Origin: Heterotrichella gracilis
Taxonomy: Eukaryota; Sar; Xanthophyceae; Tribonematales; Xanthonemataceae
DNA: 64,000 nt
Assembly: GCA_032358255.1 (NCBI GenBank)
Contig: JAULBX010026829.1
Location: 124,001-188,000, forward strand
Direction of reading: 5' to 3'
The notes under the pieces are model-generated. The model saw only the letters and a program-made list of their open reading frames with translations, had not been told where the DNA came from and did no database searches. The position numbers and the translations under genes are program-made. Shown piece by piece: positions 1 to 11,600 of the stretch (its first letter is position 1; every line of letters starts with the position of its first letter).

Positions 1-170
1 CACTGAGGCGGGCCATGGTATTCTTGTCCAGTTGAACAGTAAGAGAGAAACAGGAATACCAAGGTATTGCTAGAACACACGGTGATATCAAGTACAATAT
101 CCGTAGAGAATGGCTTGGTGCCCAACTGGCTTGGTGCTCAATTGAATGGAAGAAAACAGCAAGAGCTTGT

Positions 171-527
171 CTAGAACACGCGTGAAGCCAAGGACAAGAT
201 CTTCATGAACTGCCTGGACCTCAGCTCGTGGGTGACAAAGCCCAACACCCGGGTGCCGATGGGCAGCCCCTTGTCATTCACCAGCACACAGGCGTTCTTG
301 TCAAACTTGATCACGCTGCCATCCAGCCGCTGCGTCTGCTTCCTCGTCTCCACCACGACTGCTTTGCACACCGTGCCGGAGGTGATCTTGCCTCCCCTGG
401 ACGCCTTCTTGACAGTGACGGTGATGAGGTCGCCAATTTTGGCGAAGGCTCCCTTTGTCCGGATGCACTGCACGTCTTGCGCGCCAGAGTTGTCAGAAAC
501 CCGAAGCCAGGTTCCGGTGTAGATCAT
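171..527 (-). CDS. Mitochondrial-type large-subunit ribosomal protein uL14 (L14)
   Basis: A single uninterrupted reading frame encodes 118 residues, close to the roughly 122 of bacterial L14. Family landmarks are visible along its length: an early VSDNSGA segment, the RGGKITSGTVCKAVVVETRK core, DGSVIKFDKNACVLVN, and the carboxyl end PIGTRVLGFVTHELR followed by FMKILSLA. uL14 binds 23S-type rRNA at the subunit interface, where it contacts the small subunit. In green plants plastid L14 is normally plastid-encoded, so a nuclear bacterial-type copy is most simply the mitochondrial protein; this is inference. No separate targeting extension precedes the ribosomal fold, which starts within a few residues of the chosen ATG, and no intron is needed. 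That contrasts with every other gene in the window. Identification of the family is secure; the organelle assignment is less so. Confidence 0.9.
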   Translation of the reverse strand: MIYTGTWLRVSDNSGAQDVQCIRTKGAFAKIGDLITVTVKKASRGGKITSGTVCKAVVVETRKQTQRLDGSVIKFDKNACVLVNDKGLPIGTRVLGFVTHELRSRQFMKILSLASRVF

Positions 528-1299
528 AATGCTGCGCTAGGGCTCAGCTGACACCGAGCTTGCCCCCTACCGTACTTCCAGCTGCGTTACATGCATGCAA
601 AACAGGCTCATGCATGCATATGGGCAACAGCTTTCGACGCGAGCTCCACTAAGGATAACAGCAGGTTGCAAGCAAGCGCTGTCAACGATAGCTTTCTGCA
701 GAAGGGTATTTCCTTACGCCTGAAGTTCAGGTTGCAAGGCTTTGTAGCAAGGTCATTAACCATTAACCCTTTAATTAACATATTGCTGCCCCCCTGGCGG
801 CTAGGGTAATTTGGCTCTGGCAAACCCTACCAAGTGGCAGTGCAAAAACTTCTGTTGAGGGGTCATGGCCTAGCTGTTGTTATCAAATTCAGCTATGCCC
901 ACGTGGTTAACAGATGGTTTATGCAAGGCATCCAAAGAAGACTGACGAGGTCAGAAAATCTTCAGTCTACATAAGGGCGCCACGCCACTGACTGCCACAC
1001 ACATAACCTCACGTAACCCTTGCTAAGCATGCTCATCTGCCTATACAGTATTTCTTGAAAGCAAATAACATACAGCATAGAAAAGACTTCAACTCAACCA
1101 GTACAATCAGTCTGTTCATGTTCCTACCTAGAATGGAACCATACCATGCCACATAAGGCAGAAAGAGAGAAAAGAAAGAAACGGACCACACACAGGGGAC
1201 TGGCCAGGTGGAACACACACACGGTGTGTTGTACCTGCCCTTTCCCCCAAACTCAAGGAGATCACAGGGCAAACGGCTGTCAAACACTGCAGTCAGACG
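528..1299. other. Intergenic spacer
   Basis: I see no convincing gene here. It holds two TGCATGCA-type palindromes near 591-616 and AT-richer sequence than the flanking exons. It separates the upstream side of the uL14 gene from the 3-prime end of the QWRF gene, so it should contain the uL14 promoter. Confidence 0.5.
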
Positions 1300-4223
1300 T
1301 CAGATATTGGTCCTCAACGTGCCATAGCTGGCCTTCACCACCATGCTCTGGAACTCCAGCAGCTGCTCGTCATACTCCTGGAACTGGCTGTGGTTAGACA
1401 GAACCAGCTCCTGGAGCGAGCCCGCAAGCTCTGCCAACTCTGAAACCAGATCGGCGGTCTGCACCACGCTCTGTGCACCCTCTGCGCCCAAACCCCGCGC
1501 GCCCTCCCCATACCCCCCCTGCCCACCAGCTGTCCCAGACTCGATCCCTGGTCGCACAGCCTCCCCCAGCTGCTGTTTGTCCTCCCCTGGCGCCATACCC
1601 ACCATGCCCAGGGTGGCGTTAGGCGCCTCGTTATTGCAGCCTAGCGTGCGCCTCAGCTGCAGGCACGTGTCCAGGGTGGCGCCCAGCTGCTGGAACTGGT
1701 GCTCCAGCCCCGCCACGTCAGGCTGGTCTGGGTTGTGGCCGATGCGCGCGCCGTGGGTGAGCGGCATGTGCTGGCACGCGTCCTCCAGTGCCTGCTGCAG
1801 GGTGCGCATGGCGGACCGGTGCTGGCTCTGCGCCGCAATGGTCGTGATTGTCATGGGAGTGGCAGTTGAATTATTCGGGTGCTCAGTGACATGCATTCCC
1901 ATTCCACCATGCAGCAAACTAGCACAGAGTCTGACATGACCGGCACCCAGCAATTCACATGGTATGGTGAAGTCTCTCAAAATCAGCTATGGTACAGAAG
2001 GCGGTCAAGCTTATAAGGAGCGAGCCAAGTCCCAGATGTGACATTGCACCACAGATCTAGGGGATCTAAGCCCTTCCAGATGGTAAACTGGACCATTATC
2101 GCGGAGCACGTGTAGGGTTCCGGGCTAGGGGCTGCCCACCTGCAGCGAGAGCCAGTCCCGCAAGCTGGGCAGCTGGGCAGCCAGTGCTGTATCGATCTGC
2201 TTCGCCAGGCGCGCCAGCGCCACCTGCTGCGCCAGACCTGACGCCTCATCCTGCAGCTTGGTGATCAGCGCAGCAACGTGGCCAAGCCGCCGGGGGACCT
2301 GCGGGCGATGTCACACTTTATTTTTCTAAATGTTATTGTATTAATTAACAACAGCAACAACAACTGGGATTGGTCAGGGTGTGTGCCAGATGACCGGTGC
2401 ATCGTGAAACCTGCAGGGTGCATTATGGCATTGTGCAGCAAGTTTGCATGAGCATGTGGCCTACTGAAGTACCTGTATGACCTTGTGCGGATCAGAGTAC
2501 GTCGGGAGCACACATCAAGCATGTGCGTGCATGTAAATGTGGAATGCACGTGCTGCCTCACCTCCTCTTGATCATGCCGCATGACCTCCTGCAGGTGGCA
2601 GACCATATGCCGGAACTGCCAAAAGCGCCACTCGCAGCACTGCAGGCCAAAGCGCATCTCCTCCACCCCCTGCCTCCTCTCCCCGCTCCTCCCCCGGGCG
2701 GAAGGAGGTCGCAAATCCAATCCCGAATGGTCATGTGAAGGTCCCAGGGAGCCTGCAGCACGCCCAGAAGATGATGCAGGATCTGAGGAGGAATGATCAG
2801 CTGGCTCCGCCCGATTCCTGGCTGAATTTGAACGGGAAGATGGTGCATCTGGTGGCGCATGGCGCTGCGGGAGTGGTGGTAGCTGCCTGGATGAGCCTTG
2901 CCCACTTGTGTCCTGCAGTGATCGGCTGCTTCCCTGGCTGCGGCTTGATCCCAGACCCTGTGATGCTCCCCTTGCTGAGGAGGATGTGGGGCCGGGTGCA
3001 GGGTCTGAAACGGTGCTCAGGTCAAGCCTGGTGAGCTGTGGCTTGGTGGTGGGTTTGGATGGGGCAGCGTGCTGCGGTGGGGCCGCTGGGGCGGCAACCC
3101 TTAGCTGGGGTATGCATGCGTCACTGGAGGCTGGCTGGGCCGAGCAAGAGGGCTGCTCAGGGTCAGCATCGCCGGCATCCCTTTCGGAGGCATCATGCAG
3201 AGCTGACGCGGCACTGGCTGATGCAGCTGCTCCATCAGAGGCGCGCTGCTGTGCTGCAAGGACTGACCTGGCCATCACGCTCAGGACAGCTGACTTCAGG
3301 GGCTGACTGGCGGCAGCTGGCATGCATGGGTGTGCATGGTCGCCGCGCACCGGCTGCGCCTTTGGTGGGGCTTCGGAGAGCCTTCTGGGTGGGGCAGGCA
3401 CCACACTTTGCCTCCTGGGTGCCCCGCCGAGGGACTGGCGGTTGTGGTTGGCCGGTGGTGCGATCGAGGCGCGCCTGGGTGCGGGTGCGCCGCCCAGGCT
3501 CTGCCTGTGCGTGCTGCTCTGTGCTCCCCTGCGGCAAGGGGTTGGCGTTATTGCAGGTTTATTACCATTGGTGTCCTGGGTGGGACGCACCCACCAACAG
3601 TGGCCACAAGCTGTGCACCATGGTCACTTCATGGCCGCTGCTATGTGCCATGCAGCGGTTTGGCGTTGGCTTATGCAAAGCGAAGTGCAGGCGTGATATT
3701 GGTGTTAGAAAGCTCTGGCGCAAGGCCCATACCTGTCAGCCTTTGCCTTTGCAAGGTCTTTCTGGTTCTTGAACTGTTGGAGCCTGTTCCGCAGCTCCTG
3801 TTGGACGTCATGTGTAGGCTTGGAGGCCGCACTTCCGCTGCTGGTTGCGTCTGATTGGCTGGGATTCCCAGGGTTGAGTCCCTCCCCCTGGTTCATATTC
3901 TCAGTGTTGTCCTGACCACCTGCAAGTGACAGAAGGCTTCACACTGTGGGCCATCACTGGGGCAGCAGGTGGGGCTCTGCAATCTTGTAACATACCTGTC
4001 TGAGGAAAGCAGAAGTTTTCCTCTCTTGTCTCTACAGGAGGTTTATCCTGGCACCCAATCGCCTGATTAGAGAAACAGTCAGCAAGTTGTCAGCAACACG
4101 TTGCCAGTTGGTTTTTAGTTGCAACTGCATTTGTATACAATGCACTGCCCTGCGCCTCACCTGTTTCGACTGCAGTTCGCCCATAGGCTGGACGTTTAAC
4201 GTTCTCAGAACTTCCTTCTCCAT
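1300..4223 (-). CDS. QWRF-family (augmin subunit 8-like) microtubule protein
   Basis: Six exons read in phase: 4161-4223, 3996-4062, 3733-3919, 2562-3528, 2140-2298 and 1300-1827, giving 656 residues. The long amino half is Ser/Ala/Pro/Gln-rich and basic, with repeated RQSLGGAP units, as in the disordered microtubule-binding part of this family. A C-E-WRF motif at about residues 404-408 occupies the place of the family's QWRF signature. It is followed by long helices and then the conserved family pattern LRDWLSLQSQHRSAM (about 472-486) and the LPLTHGAR-like stretch MPLTHGARIG. In land plants QWRF proteins (EDE1/AUG8 and relatives) bind microtubules and recruit augmin/gamma-tubulin. The order of motifs and total length fit; the Gln-to-Glu change in the signature is odd. 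The gene lies head-to-head with the next one, 473 bp apart. The family call is good; the exact orthology to AUG8 is inference. Confidence 0.78.
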
Positions 4224-4696
4224 AGCGGCAATACAGCTGAGGTCAGGGGCACTTGCACGTAGCGACAGCAGCAAGGAATACACATGCATGCATTGCGTTC
4301 ATGAGGAGAGGTTGCCTTGGGAGATGTCGACCTACGCTTTGACTAGTTGATACGGCTCGGTACTCAGGGGTGTGTATGTAACAACTTGCTTGCGTGCTGA
4401 GCCAACACTTCTGAAGAAGACGTCTTTCGATGTTTGAATTCTACCTGTCGGAAATTGAAATTATTTTTGTATTTTAATAAATTCAGTACAATTCTGAAGA
4501 AGCTTTTCGGGTTCAAGAAGTGCAACTTGAGCCTATTTGCCTGCAGAGTTCAAGCTTCAGCCTAAGAAGTCTTGGGTTCGCTTTGTTTTCAAGCAAAGCT
4601 GCTGTTTGCGAAGGTCAATGTGTCGGAAGTCCTTACTCATTGTCCCGTGAGGATGGTTGAACACCCTGTGTGAACTACAGTGCGGTTTTGAACGCT
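4224..4696. promoter_or_regulatory. Bidirectional promoter interval between two divergent genes
   Basis: The 473-bp interval separates the start codons of the QWRF-like gene (minus) and an unrecognised gene (plus). It therefore should carry both promoters and 5-prime leaders. An AT-rich patch lies near 4455-4490. No specific factor site is claimed. Confidence 0.45.
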
Positions 4697-7540
4697 ATGG
4701 ATAGTCCCAACAAAGACCCTTGGCACAGTAGCCACAGCCGTCGGTACCCAAGCCCTCCGCGCCAAGCCCCTCCCTCGCACCACACCATAAACCCAGTCGA
4801 AGCCCACCACCAACCCACCTCCAGCTCTCAACCCAGGCCAGAAACAGGTGGTTGCGAGCGGTGTGATGGGTGTGCCTCCTCCACCACCAGCAGGGAAAGC
4901 ACACCTCTGCATACAGCCACCAACCCTCCGCCTTACCCAGGTGAGCCCGTTTGACCAAATCCTCTGTAGCAAGTTTCATGTGTACACCTTCATTACAGAG
5001 CCAGACTGGTACACGTTGACCAAGTCTGATACTTCAGTTTCTGGGTCAGCAGAGTTTTAGGTACAGGTGCAAGGCAAGAACCAGGGCCTCCAGCTGGCTC
5101 CAAATTCACTGTGTTTTAAAGCAGTATGCCCAACTACCAAACAGCTGTGGGAAAGTTGGTGGGAATAAACCTTCTACCGCTGGAAACTGCTGCCAATGCT
5201 TCTCCCATCTGCGCAGACTTCAGTCCCCAGCGGCCCTACTCCGCAACAGCCAGTGCTTCAAGGGCCAGCACGCCAAGCATGTATGGTGACCCAGTGGGGT
5301 ATGGCTCAGAGTCAGCAAGCTTCCACTCCCCCTTGCAACAGCCCTCGGAACGCTTTGGCCCTGCAAGCTCTGGGTACCCCAGCCCCCAAGCCTATGGCAC
5401 AAACAACAACTACAGGGCTCAGGAGAGCAGCTGGGACATGATGCAGGCAGACACGGGTGGCTATCTGGTGCCTGGCGTGGTGAGCTACCTACACAACTAC
5501 TCTAATGCGCTTGAAGTGCCACCAGGGCAACAGTGCTGCTCGTTCCCTGCTATAAAGGCTTCCAAGTTGTCCATACTGACTGCACCAAACTGACACAACG
5601 GCAGTAAGCATGCCGATGTTGCAGTACACCCAGTCTGTTGGACGCCAGTGCCGCAATGCAATATTCCATGCCAACACTGCTGGGCACTATGCCAAGCTTC
5701 TTAGTCACTTGCATTCAACCAATACAGCCAGGCAAGTCTGCTCATAACACATGTCGCTCGCCTCCACTGCAGGACAAAGCGTCCTTCTTGGCTGGGGAGC
5801 GCGCAGCGCTGATGCGCGCCTTCAGGGAGTCCCTGCCCGCGCAGCAGGCCATCGGCTCGCTGTACAACGCGGTGGAGCGCATCACTGCCAGGATGAACGA
5901 GGAGTCGGGCCACCTGCGCCACCTGCAGAACTGCTGCGCGCGCGTGGAAGGGTCCCTGGAGGTGAGAACTGAAAAAAACATAATTGTTTTCAATTTAAAG
6001 ATTAAAAATAATCAATGATTTGGTATTGCCTGACTGTGCGCTATAGCATATACTGAATATATACTATGTATTATGTGACATTCAATATGTGCACTAGCGC
6101 GTGGTCACGGGCTGCATCTGCCGATGGTAGTCACACGCCAAGCATGTGCGGTCCTGTGCGGCGCTTCCTCTGTTGACTTGCCAGAGCTTGACAATGCGCT
6201 TGCGCTTTGCCAGGGTGCCAACGCCCGGCTGAACGGGCTGGAGACGGTGCGCCTGCCGCAGCTTGAGGAGCGGTTGGTGGGGGCGGAGGGCGGAGCCTGC
6301 CGGGAGGTGGGTTACCGCAGCCCTTGCCATTTGCCACATGATACGCCGACGCTCTGATCATTCGGCATGCCAGCCCTACATGGTGCCCACCCTGATGTCC
6401 TGGGTACCGCAAATAGAGATGAAGTAATGGCATCACCATATTTGCACATCATACGCCAGCGCTCGGATCATCTGGCTACATGCTGCCCAACCTAATATCC
6501 CCCCTGGTGCAGGAGTATGCCGAGAGCATCAAGGCCTTTAACCGCGCCCTGGAGCAGGTGCACGCCAGTCGCCACGGCTGGGTGCAGCAGCTGGGTGGGG
6601 TGGTGAGCCAGCAGGCGCACGCTCTGCTCACCACTGCTGCCGGCTACGCCACGCACGCGCTGTCCAAGGCTGACGTGGCGGCGGTCATCCTGTCCAGGAA
6701 GATCCTGCTGGAGCACTGGGACCCTCAGGTAGGGTTTTGAAGGGGAATTGGGACACCCTGAGCACACAATGCATAGACCGAAATGGGCGCAAAACCGGCT
6801 TCCCTCCCTCCCTCCCTTCCCCGTTACTCACCCCAGTTCCCCACTCGCTCCCTCCCTAGGCCAGCAGCGGAGATCCCCACGAGACCCCTGGCCAGCGCCG
6901 CATGCGCACGCTCATGGGCGCAGCAATGCTGGTCATGGCAATTGAGAGCTGCTGGCAGGTGAGCAATGGGTACCTCTTTCCTGAAATCACGGCAGGGTCT
7001 CCTGTAGGAAGCTGCATGCATCCGTGTCTCCAATTTTTACACAAATGCAGCATTTTATCATGCCCTCCGCAACACAATGTGACTTGAGCACGCAATAGCA
7101 TTCAAAAAAAGCGTACAATTGTGATGTAAAGAATATTAATATGTATTCTTATATCGCTGCGGCAGGTTAATGCGCGGTCTCGCGCCCGCATCCCCAAGCC
7201 GATGCGCCGCATGACCTCGCCGCTCAGCCTGGGCTTAGGCCTCGCGCGGGTGCTGGTGTGGAGCTCTGCCCTCACCCTCTCGGCAGTTAGCCTCAAGCAG
7301 TGGTGCTTCTCGGTGGCCGATAGGGGCTCGGCGGCGCTTGCGGGGGCTCGGGCGGCGCCCGCGGAGGTGGGAGGGATGGAGGGTGGGGGGAAGGTGGAGG
7401 GGGGCGATGGGGTGCAGGGGGAGGGGGGGCGGGAAGAGGAAGGGGAGGGGAGCAGTGTGTCTGGGCAGGACTCGGATGCTATGGTCCCGCCGCTGGATGA
7501 GGCGGGGTCGCCTGCCCTGGCGCTGGTGTGCCGCAGCTGA
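4697..7540 (+). CDS. Unrecognised protein with coiled-coil middle and two hydrophobic segments
   Basis: Seven exons join in phase: 4697-4940, 5217-5479, 5773-5961, 6214-6306, 6513-6728, 6860-6958 and 7166-7540, giving 492 residues. I do not recognise the family. Residues 1-170 are rich in Ser, Pro, His and Tyr and look disordered. Residues about 171-335 are predicted helical with heptad-like spacing (for example around NAVERITARMNEESGHLRHL and the segment ESIKAFNRALEQVHASRHGW). Two hydrophobic stretches follow, near 351-366 (LMGAAMLVMAIESCW) and 388-411 (LGLGLARVLVWSSALTLSAV), separated by a basic linker. The tail is Gly/Ala/Glu-rich. A membrane-bound coiled-coil protein is a fair description, not a function. 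The start was chosen as the first ATG that opens the frame and joins in phase. Exon boundaries have good GT-AG consensus throughout. Confidence 0.7.
6325..6512. repeat. Imperfect tandem duplication inside an intron, including the acceptor region
   Basis: The stretch at about 6329-6405 (CACATGATACGCC... CCTACATGGTGCCC...) recurs, diverged, at about 6440-6512, ending at the real acceptor used by the exon at 6513. Unit length is roughly 107 bp. This is one of the exon-edge duplications discussed in the findings. Confidence 0.65.
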
Positions 7541-8693
7541 CAACGTCACTGGCATGGAACAGGTACAAGCATCAGCTGTTCCTGGGACGGTTGTAGAAAT
7601 TCATTAAGGATATTCATGTTTGACGCAGCTGGACGGCGCGCATCGGGCTTGGGCACCAAATGTACCTGGGTGGATGAGATCCGGGGAACTTGCCTGGCAC
7701 GCCAGTGTCAGTGCCATGGCATATTGCAGCTGAGAGCGGCTGGCGTGGTTATCCTAATACCCTTGCAGCTGACAGCGCCTGACTTGCACAACCGTCACCT
7801 CCTGGATGGCAATGGAAAACCATGTTTGTATCATTCCTGGTATAGGAGGGTATTGATGGGGGGTTAGCTTTACATTAGTCTTAGGCACATGTTCCACTTC
7901 TAAGGGGTGGTAAATGATTAGTGCGCCGCCGCACTGGCGACGGTGGCAGGATAGTGAACCCAACCATGTTTCTGCTCTTGATTAGCTTGGGGGCCTATGC
8001 AATGTTGCTATGCCTGCGTAATGAACACGCCTTTGGCGTTCAATTTGTGTTTCTTTCCTTTCCTCCTTTGTCTAGCTTGCATTGCCAGTGTTTACCCTAA
8101 CAGGAACAATTAGAAATGAGTAGAGACAAAGTTTGGCAATTTGAGCGTGGCTGCTTTCTGATATTTCAATCCAATGCTCAGCACAACATTGTTTGTCAAA
8201 ATGGGTGACTTTTTGTCCTCGCCCTGGCATACCCTAACAGGGTCGAGCTTGGACCCAGAAAGGGCCGTGGGAACCGAACGGTCGCCAGAACCCCGGTAAA
8301 AGTGTTGAAGGCCTAGGGTGGGCTATGTGAACAAGGGTATTGTAAGCCGTCATTCCATACAAGGCTCGTGCCCCTTAAAAACAACCACCCACACTACGTC
8401 GTGTGTGCCACGCTGCAGTGCAATCCACCCCCCATGCATGCATGCAACTGTACACCATCCTCCGAATAAACGCTGCCCTGGTTTACGATCAATTATTTGG
8501 CTTTTCAAACCTGAGTGACCTTTGGTGACTTGATGATATCCCAGGGCCGCTCACTGCACTGACGTTCAACACTGTTGGCAATCGTAACAATCAGATTAAC
8601 AATCAGATTGGCCAAACGCCTCAGGTGAAGCACGACAGATACTCTCCCTAACAGAGGCACCAGACCACCCCACTGTTCCACAGAGCAGCTGCC
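7541..8693. other. Intergenic spacer between convergent genes
   Basis: The interval separates two convergent gene ends. I see no gene in it. It contains a TGCATGCATGC palindrome near 8434-8447 and no long inverted repeat that I could find. Confidence 0.5.
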
Positions 8694-11600
8694 TCACAGC
8701 TTCAACGGGTGGGGTTCAGCAGCAGGTGCCTGCGGGTGTAAGGCCATGGAATAAGTGCTTGTGGTGGTTGGATAGGGATGTGGGTGGGGTGAGTTGGCGG
8801 CAGCCATGAATCCACTGGATGGGAATAAGGCATGGTGGGGATAGAATTCCTGTGAATTCTGTGCCGTGGAGTGAGACGAGTCATTTAACTGCCCAGCAGA
8901 TGTCAAGGGCACAACTCGTTAGGTTTTAGGATTTAGGGTTTAGGATTTAGGGTTTAGGGTGTTGCTTGCACAAACCCTAAGTTTGCCAGCTAGGGCTGCC
9001 CAGGCCATGTAGCCACACTAGTCATTGCGGTGTGCGTTTAGGGCGTTTTGTGGCAGGGGCGCCGGTGTAACAGACCCTTACAGCGATCAGAGCACCTCTG
9101 CAATCCTATGGATGGGGACGTTATCTTTGGTCATCCCGATGGGCCCAAATTGGGTCCTTCCTGCTGGATAGTTAGGGGCGTGCATGCATGGGTCCACCAC
9201 CAGATACCCAGCAGCAACAGTTAGTGAGGGTCCTCAAACCTAAACCCTAACACCCTACCTGCACACCTGCGCCACCACATCCGTGTCATGGTACAGCCTG
9301 GCTGCCAGCTGGCACTCACTCGCCACATCCATCAACCGCGCCAGGCACGCCGCCACCTGGCCCTGTGGGTGCGGCATGTCCAGCAATCGAGCTCGTGCGG
9401 GGTACATGCCGCTGCGGTACAGCATGCGCGCAAGGGGAGGGCGTGGGCCTGGGCGGGAGAGAGGGAGGGAGGTTTCCAGACGCATCTAGGGTTCAGTGGT
9501 TAGAGCTGAAGCGCTTCCATGATACCCTTAGTTAGGGTTCATGTGCCCACAGGGGTGGGGGGTGTTTTGTCGAGGGAGCCACAATGTGGCTGCTGCTAGA
9601 TATCCAGAAAGCCCTATAGGGTATCAACACCCTAGCTCACCTACTTGAGGCATGGCCTGGATGGTGCCTGTGGTGGTTAGGGTTCTACAGGGGCTCCCAA
9701 AAACCCTACAGTTTACCCCAAAAGCGCTAGAGGGCACCCAGAAAACCCTTCTTACCCACCTTGAGGCATGGCCTGGGTGATGTCCTGAAGAGGCAGTTGG
9801 TGGCGCAGTCATGGCCTGACACGTGGCAGTGGAAAGAGGACTGCAGGGTGGTGGCAAGCTGGCTGATCAGCTGCCATGCTTCCCATGACTGGGGATGCTC
9901 AGGGCCCCTCTTTTGGAAAGGGTCTGGGCTAGGGTCTTGGTTCACTGGGTCCAGCAATACTTCCTGCCACAGCTTGGCTAGGGGGGTGAACACTGATTGC
10001 TGCAAAGGGGAGAGGGCGCGTCAGTTGGGGTACGGTTTACGTAGGGTTACGAAGTGCGTTCGCAGGGAAAGTCGAATCGAATAGACATCAGATAATGGCT
10101 GGAGCAAGACGTGGCAAGGCATAAAGTAGACTTTTCGCATGGCTGTAACAACTCATGTACTCATGTACCGCATATCATGTGCTAGACACCATGAGGAAGT
10201 TGCATCCCTTCTCCCCACACATCACCCCCCACCCCACCACCACCCATCACCCACCACCCACCACCACCCACCACCCACCTCCACCCCTCCCTGTCCGCCT
10301 GCCCCGCCTCCCACATCTGGATGATCGCAGCCAGGGCAACCCCAGCATCGCCATCTGACACCCGCACAGCATTGTACACCCTGCGCTTGCCACCCATGGA
10401 ATAATGCACCAGCGCCATCAACCGCTGCTGCAGCCACTGGCCCATGCGCTGCAGGCTCTCTTTTACCCAGGGGCGGAAGGTGGTTAGCTCCTGTTGGAGG
10501 ATCTCCTCTTGCCCAGGCAGGGTGTGGTCTGCCTGTGAGGCCCTGCAGGAGGATTTAGGGTTTAGGATTCAGGGTTTACAGCTTTTGGTCTCTTGTCCCT
10601 GGAAATAATGTACCAGCGCCATCAGCCGTGCTGCAGCCAATGACCCATCCGCTGCAAGCAATCTTTGACTCCGGGGCGAAAGGTGGTTAGCTCCTGTTGG
10701 AGGGCTAAAGGCTCGTTTTCAGGCAACGTGGGGTTCGCCTGTGAGGCCCTGCAATCGGTGCAGCAGGGTTTAGGGTTTAGGGTCTTGGGTTTAGGGTTTG
10801 TGGGGATGTCCTCTCGGCAACATAGGGTGTGCTTTGCTATGAGGCACTCATGCACCTACAGGGTGCAGCAGGGTTTAAGTATGTAGGGTTTTGCGGTCAG
10901 GGTTCAGCGTCAAGAGCAGGGTTTGACGTACATGTGAGCATGCGTCAAAGCTTTAGACTTTAGGGTTTAGGGTTTAGGGTGCGTGCCTGTGCTCCATGCG
11001 TTGACAGCTGGCCGCCATGGCCGCAATCAACCCTGCCTGGTGCCGCAGCATCTCCTTCCTGATGGCAGTGGAGTACCAAAAGGCAGACCCCATCTCTCTG
11101 GACCTCCGCAGCTGCACAGGGGGTGCACATGTGCTTTAGGGTGAAGGTCATTAGTGCTCGTCTTGACCGCAGGCGAAGAAGGTGCATACGAGCTTTAGGG
11201 TTTACGTTTGAGGGTTTAGGTTTCATTTCGACACCAACATATCTGGGATGTATGTGTACTCTACACCCTCTCGAGTAGCTTTACCCCCTCACCTGCCTGA
11301 TGCACTTCCACACATCTGGCTACCCCAGCAGCTGCCGCCTTCACCCTAAACCCTAAAACCCACTCCCTCACCTGCATGATGCACTCCCACACATCCTGCT
11401 GGCCCAGCAGCTGCCAGCCTGGCACCACGTCCCCATCCACAGCATGCCGCAGCAGCTGCAGTACGGCTTCATAGGGGGTTTCAGGGCCATCAGCATAGGC
11501 ATCCAGTCGCATCAGGGACGGCATTAGGCTCAGGATGACTGCTAGCATCCTGCGAGCCCTGCCTGGAAAAATTACGATCATATTTGTGATCAGCTTGATC

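Noticed and set aside
7202-7555. Minus-strand open frame opposite the last exon of the unrecognised plus-strand gene
   Set aside because: Pro/Arg-rich mirror of a GC-rich exon; the plus strand has the consistent in-phase exon chain.
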